A DNA stretch of 44,609 bases from Cyanobacteria bacterium SZAS LIN-3 (GTDB taxonomy: Bacteria; Cyanobacteriota; Vampirovibrionia; Obscuribacterales; Obscuribacteraceae), in the NCBI GenBank assembly GCA_018266215.1, contig JAFEAV010000053.1, positions 1 through 44,609 of the forward strand, written 5' to 3'. The notes beneath the pieces are model-generated. The model had not been told where the DNA came from and searched no databases. It saw only the letters and a program-made list of their open reading frames with translations. Below, in pieces: positions 42,785 to 44,609 of this stretch. Made by a program: the position numbers and the translations under genes. How positions within the stretch are numbered: position 1 is the stretch's first letter; each line of letters opens with the position of its first letter.

Positions 42785-44428
42785 ATGAACAAACAACAAC
42801 AGAAGGAACTGGCTCGCACAGGGCGTTCCCTTCTCAAACTGCATGTACTCGGCGCTGCGCACGCGGTCACCGGTTCGCTCTTCCTCTTCGAGCAGATTTC
42901 TGCCGAGAAGACGACCCGCTTCGTGCTCGACGTCGGTCTGACAGTGGAAAACCAGAACGTTGACTTCCAGAAGAGGTTGCCCGCCGGCATCAACGCCTCG
43001 GACATCAACTTCGTGATTATCTCTCACGCCCACGTGGATCACTGCGGATACCTGCCCAAGCTCATCAAAGATGGCTTCAAGGGCAAGGTCTTCGTCACTC
43101 CCGCGACCCGGGACCTGATGGCCATCATCCTGCCCGACTCCGGTTACCTGCAGGAGGAAGCCGCCAAGCGCCACAAGGCTCGCTACGAGCGTGACCGCAA
43201 GGCCGCGGCCGCCATTGCCACCGAGGCGGGCGACAAGTCCGGCAAGAACGACAAGACCGCACGCAACAGGAGCCAGAAGGCCGCCGGCAAGGCTCGCCAG
43301 CAGGCTGCTTCCGGTTCGCCGCGCTTCACCCCGCTCTACACCCAGCTCGATGGCCAGGAAGCGATCAAGACCCTCGTCCCCGTCGCCTACCATCAGCGCC
43401 GTCGCCTGACGCCTGACATCGCTTTCACCTTCACCGACGCCGGCCACATTCTGGGCTCGGCTGTGGTCAATCTGGAAGTCGGCAGCGGCAGCGAGCGTCG
43501 CACCTTCTGCTTCACCGGCAACGTCGGCCGTCGCAACATGCCCCTGCTGCGTGATCTGGAGCCCGTCGAGGCCGCCGATTACGTCATGCTCGAGGCCACC
43601 TACGGCAACCGTCTGCACCAGAAGCGCGACCGTCTGAGCGTCCTCGCCGCCAAGGTGAACGAGGCCTACGAGCGCGCCAAGACGCGTGATCCGAAGTGGG
43701 GCTGCGGCGTCATCCTGATTCCGTCCTTCGCTGTCGGCCGCGGTCAGACCGTGCTCAACGACCTGCGCATCCTGATGGAGAGCGGTCGCATTCCGGTCAT
43801 CCCCGTCCACGTCGACGGCAAGATGACCAACGCCGCCACGGACGTCTACAAGGCCTATCCGGCGATCATGAACGACGAGACCCGCAAGGTGCTCGAGTCG
43901 GGCAAGGATCCGTACGCCACGCCCAAGAACGTGCTGTGCCTGGACTGGCAGGCTTCGGAAGCCCTGCGTCAGCCGCACAACGAGCCGATCATCATCGTCG
44001 GTTCGAGCGGTATGGCCGCCGGCGGTCGCATCGTCAACCATCTCAAGCACTGGCTGCCCGGCAAACAGAACACTGTGATGTTCGTTGGCTATCAGGGCAC
44101 CGGCACTCTGGGTCAGGCGATTGTGCGCACCTCGGCTGGTGAGCGTCCGGACAGCGTCGTCGCTGCTCCGACCACGCCGCAGACCGTGTCCATCGCCGGC
44201 AAGCCCGTGCGTCTGGCCGCGAAGATCGAGTTCATCCCCGACTATTCGGCGCACGGTGATTACGAAGACCAGCTCGCCTGGTTGAAGAAGTTCAAGCGTC
44301 AGCCGAAGCAAGTCTTCATCGTCCACGGTGACGAAGAGGCGCTTGCCGGTCTGAAGGGCCACATCGAGCGCGTCCTCGGCTGGAAGAACATCGTGATTCC
44401 GTCGAACCGCGAGGAATTCGAACTGTAA
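42785..44428 (+). CDS. Beta-CASP metallo-beta-lactamase RNA-processing exonuclease-like protein
   Basis: The 547-residue protein starts at MNKQQQKELAR, with GGAG ten bases upstream; a 54-codon N-terminal extension is possible but has poor composition. It has the metallo-beta-lactamase metal motif SHAHVDHCGYLP, then FTDAGHILGSAVV and MLEATYGNR, and the beta-CASP part with IPSFAVGRGQTVL, IIIVGSSGMAAGGRIVNHL, DYSAHGDYEDQL and FIVHGDEEAL. This is the Ysh1/CPSF73-like family of RNA endo/exonucleases. A Lys/Ala-rich insertion (about residues 130-175) lies in the metallo-beta-lactamase domain. Its codon use is strongly biased to C-ending codons, unlike most neighbours, which suggests high expression. 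Confidence 0.93.
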   Translation: MNKQQQKELARTGRSLLKLHVLGAAHAVTGSLFLFEQISAEKTTRFVLDVGLTVENQNVDFQKRLPAGINASDINFVIISHAHVDHCGYLPKLIKDGFKGKVFVTPATRDLMAIILPDSGYLQEEAAKRHKARYERDRKAAAAIATEAGDKSGKNDKTARNRSQKAAGKARQQAASGSPRFTPLYTQLDGQEAIKTLVPVAYHQRRRLTPDIAFTFTDAGHILGSAVVNLEVGSGSERRTFCFTGNVGRRNMPLLRDLEPVEAADYVMLEATYGNRLHQKRDRLSVLAAKVNEAYERAKTRDPKWGCGVILIPSFAVGRGQTVLNDLRILMESGRIPVIPVHVDGKMTNAATDVYKAYPAIMNDETRKVLESGKDPYATPKNVLCLDWQASEALRQPHNEPIIIVGSSGMAAGGRIVNHLKHWLPGKQNTVMFVGYQGTGTLGQAIVRTSAGERPDSVVAAPTTPQTVSIAGKPVRLAAKIEFIPDYSAHGDYEDQLAWLKKFKRQPKQVFIVHGDEEALAGLKGHIERVLGWKNIVIPSNREEFEL

Positions 44429-44456
44429 GGTCTGAAAGGACCTGAAAGGTTGGCAG

Positions 44457-44525
44457 GGAGAATGGTGTGTGATGAGCATTTATTGCTTGTTGCTCGCCAT
44501 TCTCCTCTGCTTCCTTTTTTCTTTT
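44457..44525 (+). terminator. Rho-independent terminator of the beta-CASP gene
   Basis: GGAGAATGG (44457-44465) pairs with CCATTCTCC (44497-44505), with inner GAGC/GCTC pairing, and is followed by TTCCTTTTTTCTTTT. Confidence 0.88.
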
Positions 44526-44555
44526 GATTAACGATAGATTATAGTAGTAGTAGAG

Positions 44556-44576
44556 AAAACTTACCTCCCCTGATTA
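44556..44576 (-). repeat. 21-bp repeat, right copy of window-edge inverted pair
   Basis: Exact reverse complement of 35-55. The outer flanks to each window end are also alike, with mismatches. Confidence 0.6.
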
Positions 44577-44609
44577 GGCAGCCTGGCCGCTGCGCGTCGA
44601 GGAGCGAAA

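Noticed and set aside
42692..44479. 595-codon open frame antisense to the beta-CASP gene
   Set aside because: It mirrors a gene with strong C-ending codon bias, which removes stops from the opposite strand; no motif or ribosome site supports it.

Overview
The window looks like a chromosomal stretch of a Gram-negative, environmental, heterotrophic bacterium. Exported tetratricopeptide-repeat (TPR) proteins, a Bat/Mxa-like von Willebrand A operon, tandem membrane Ser/Thr kinases, a histone-deacetylase-like enzyme and a beta-CASP nuclease together recall Vampirovibrionia (Melainabacteria), for example Obscuribacterales. That placement is inference from gene style, because the window holds no rRNA or tRNA. 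I see no phage, IS element or CRISPR array. The two window edges carry the same 21-bp sequence in inverted orientation, so the contig probably breaks at a dispersed repeat.

Layout. 0.1-5.6 kb is a minus-strand operon: small protein, vWA protein, TPR protein, vWA protein, BatD/MxaA-like protein, YwqK-like repeat protein. 5.9-10.5 kb holds single minus-strand genes: a MocR regulator lacking its PLP lysine, a histone-deacetylase-family enzyme, an M20 amidohydrolase and a small membrane protein. 10.5-14.1 kb is a signalling locus: a repetitive secreted protein, a NarL-type response regulator with its kinase, and a Cys-rich Tat-type protein. Near-identical palindromes lie in front of the kinase and the repetitive gene. 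14.3-20 kb holds a small membrane protein, a secreted protein and a 1215-residue protein with an HEWSH motif. 20-23.2 kb is mutL followed by a cytochrome P450. 23.3-26.2 kb is a plus-strand operon of a small conserved protein, two double YbjQ-domain proteins and a NifU-like protein. 26.3-35.4 kb has a large unknown protein, four TPR proteins, an unknown exported protein, a GNAT acetyltransferase and a TPR-thioredoxin gene. 35.6-40 kb is an operon of two membrane Ser/Thr kinases and a membrane protein. 40.2-44.5 kb holds a glycerophosphodiester phosphodiesterase, a rhomboid protease and a beta-CASP metallo-beta-lactamase protein.

The most striking observation is at 34641-35363. An exported TPR protein appears to end at a TGA, but the same frame continues for 78 more codons into a complete thioredoxin fold. 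The TGA stands exactly where the first cysteine of the WCGPC active site should be, and a perfect 7-bp stem with a 7-nt loop starts 17 nt after it, matching the geometry of bacterial SECIS elements. I read this as a candidate selenocysteine-containing TPR-thioredoxin with a U-G-P-C active site. A nonsense mutation or sequencing error is the alternative. No Sec-synthesis genes lie in the window, so this must be tested on the whole genome.

Most gene calls rest on recognisable motifs. The functions of the large unknown proteins and of the TPR set are not known.
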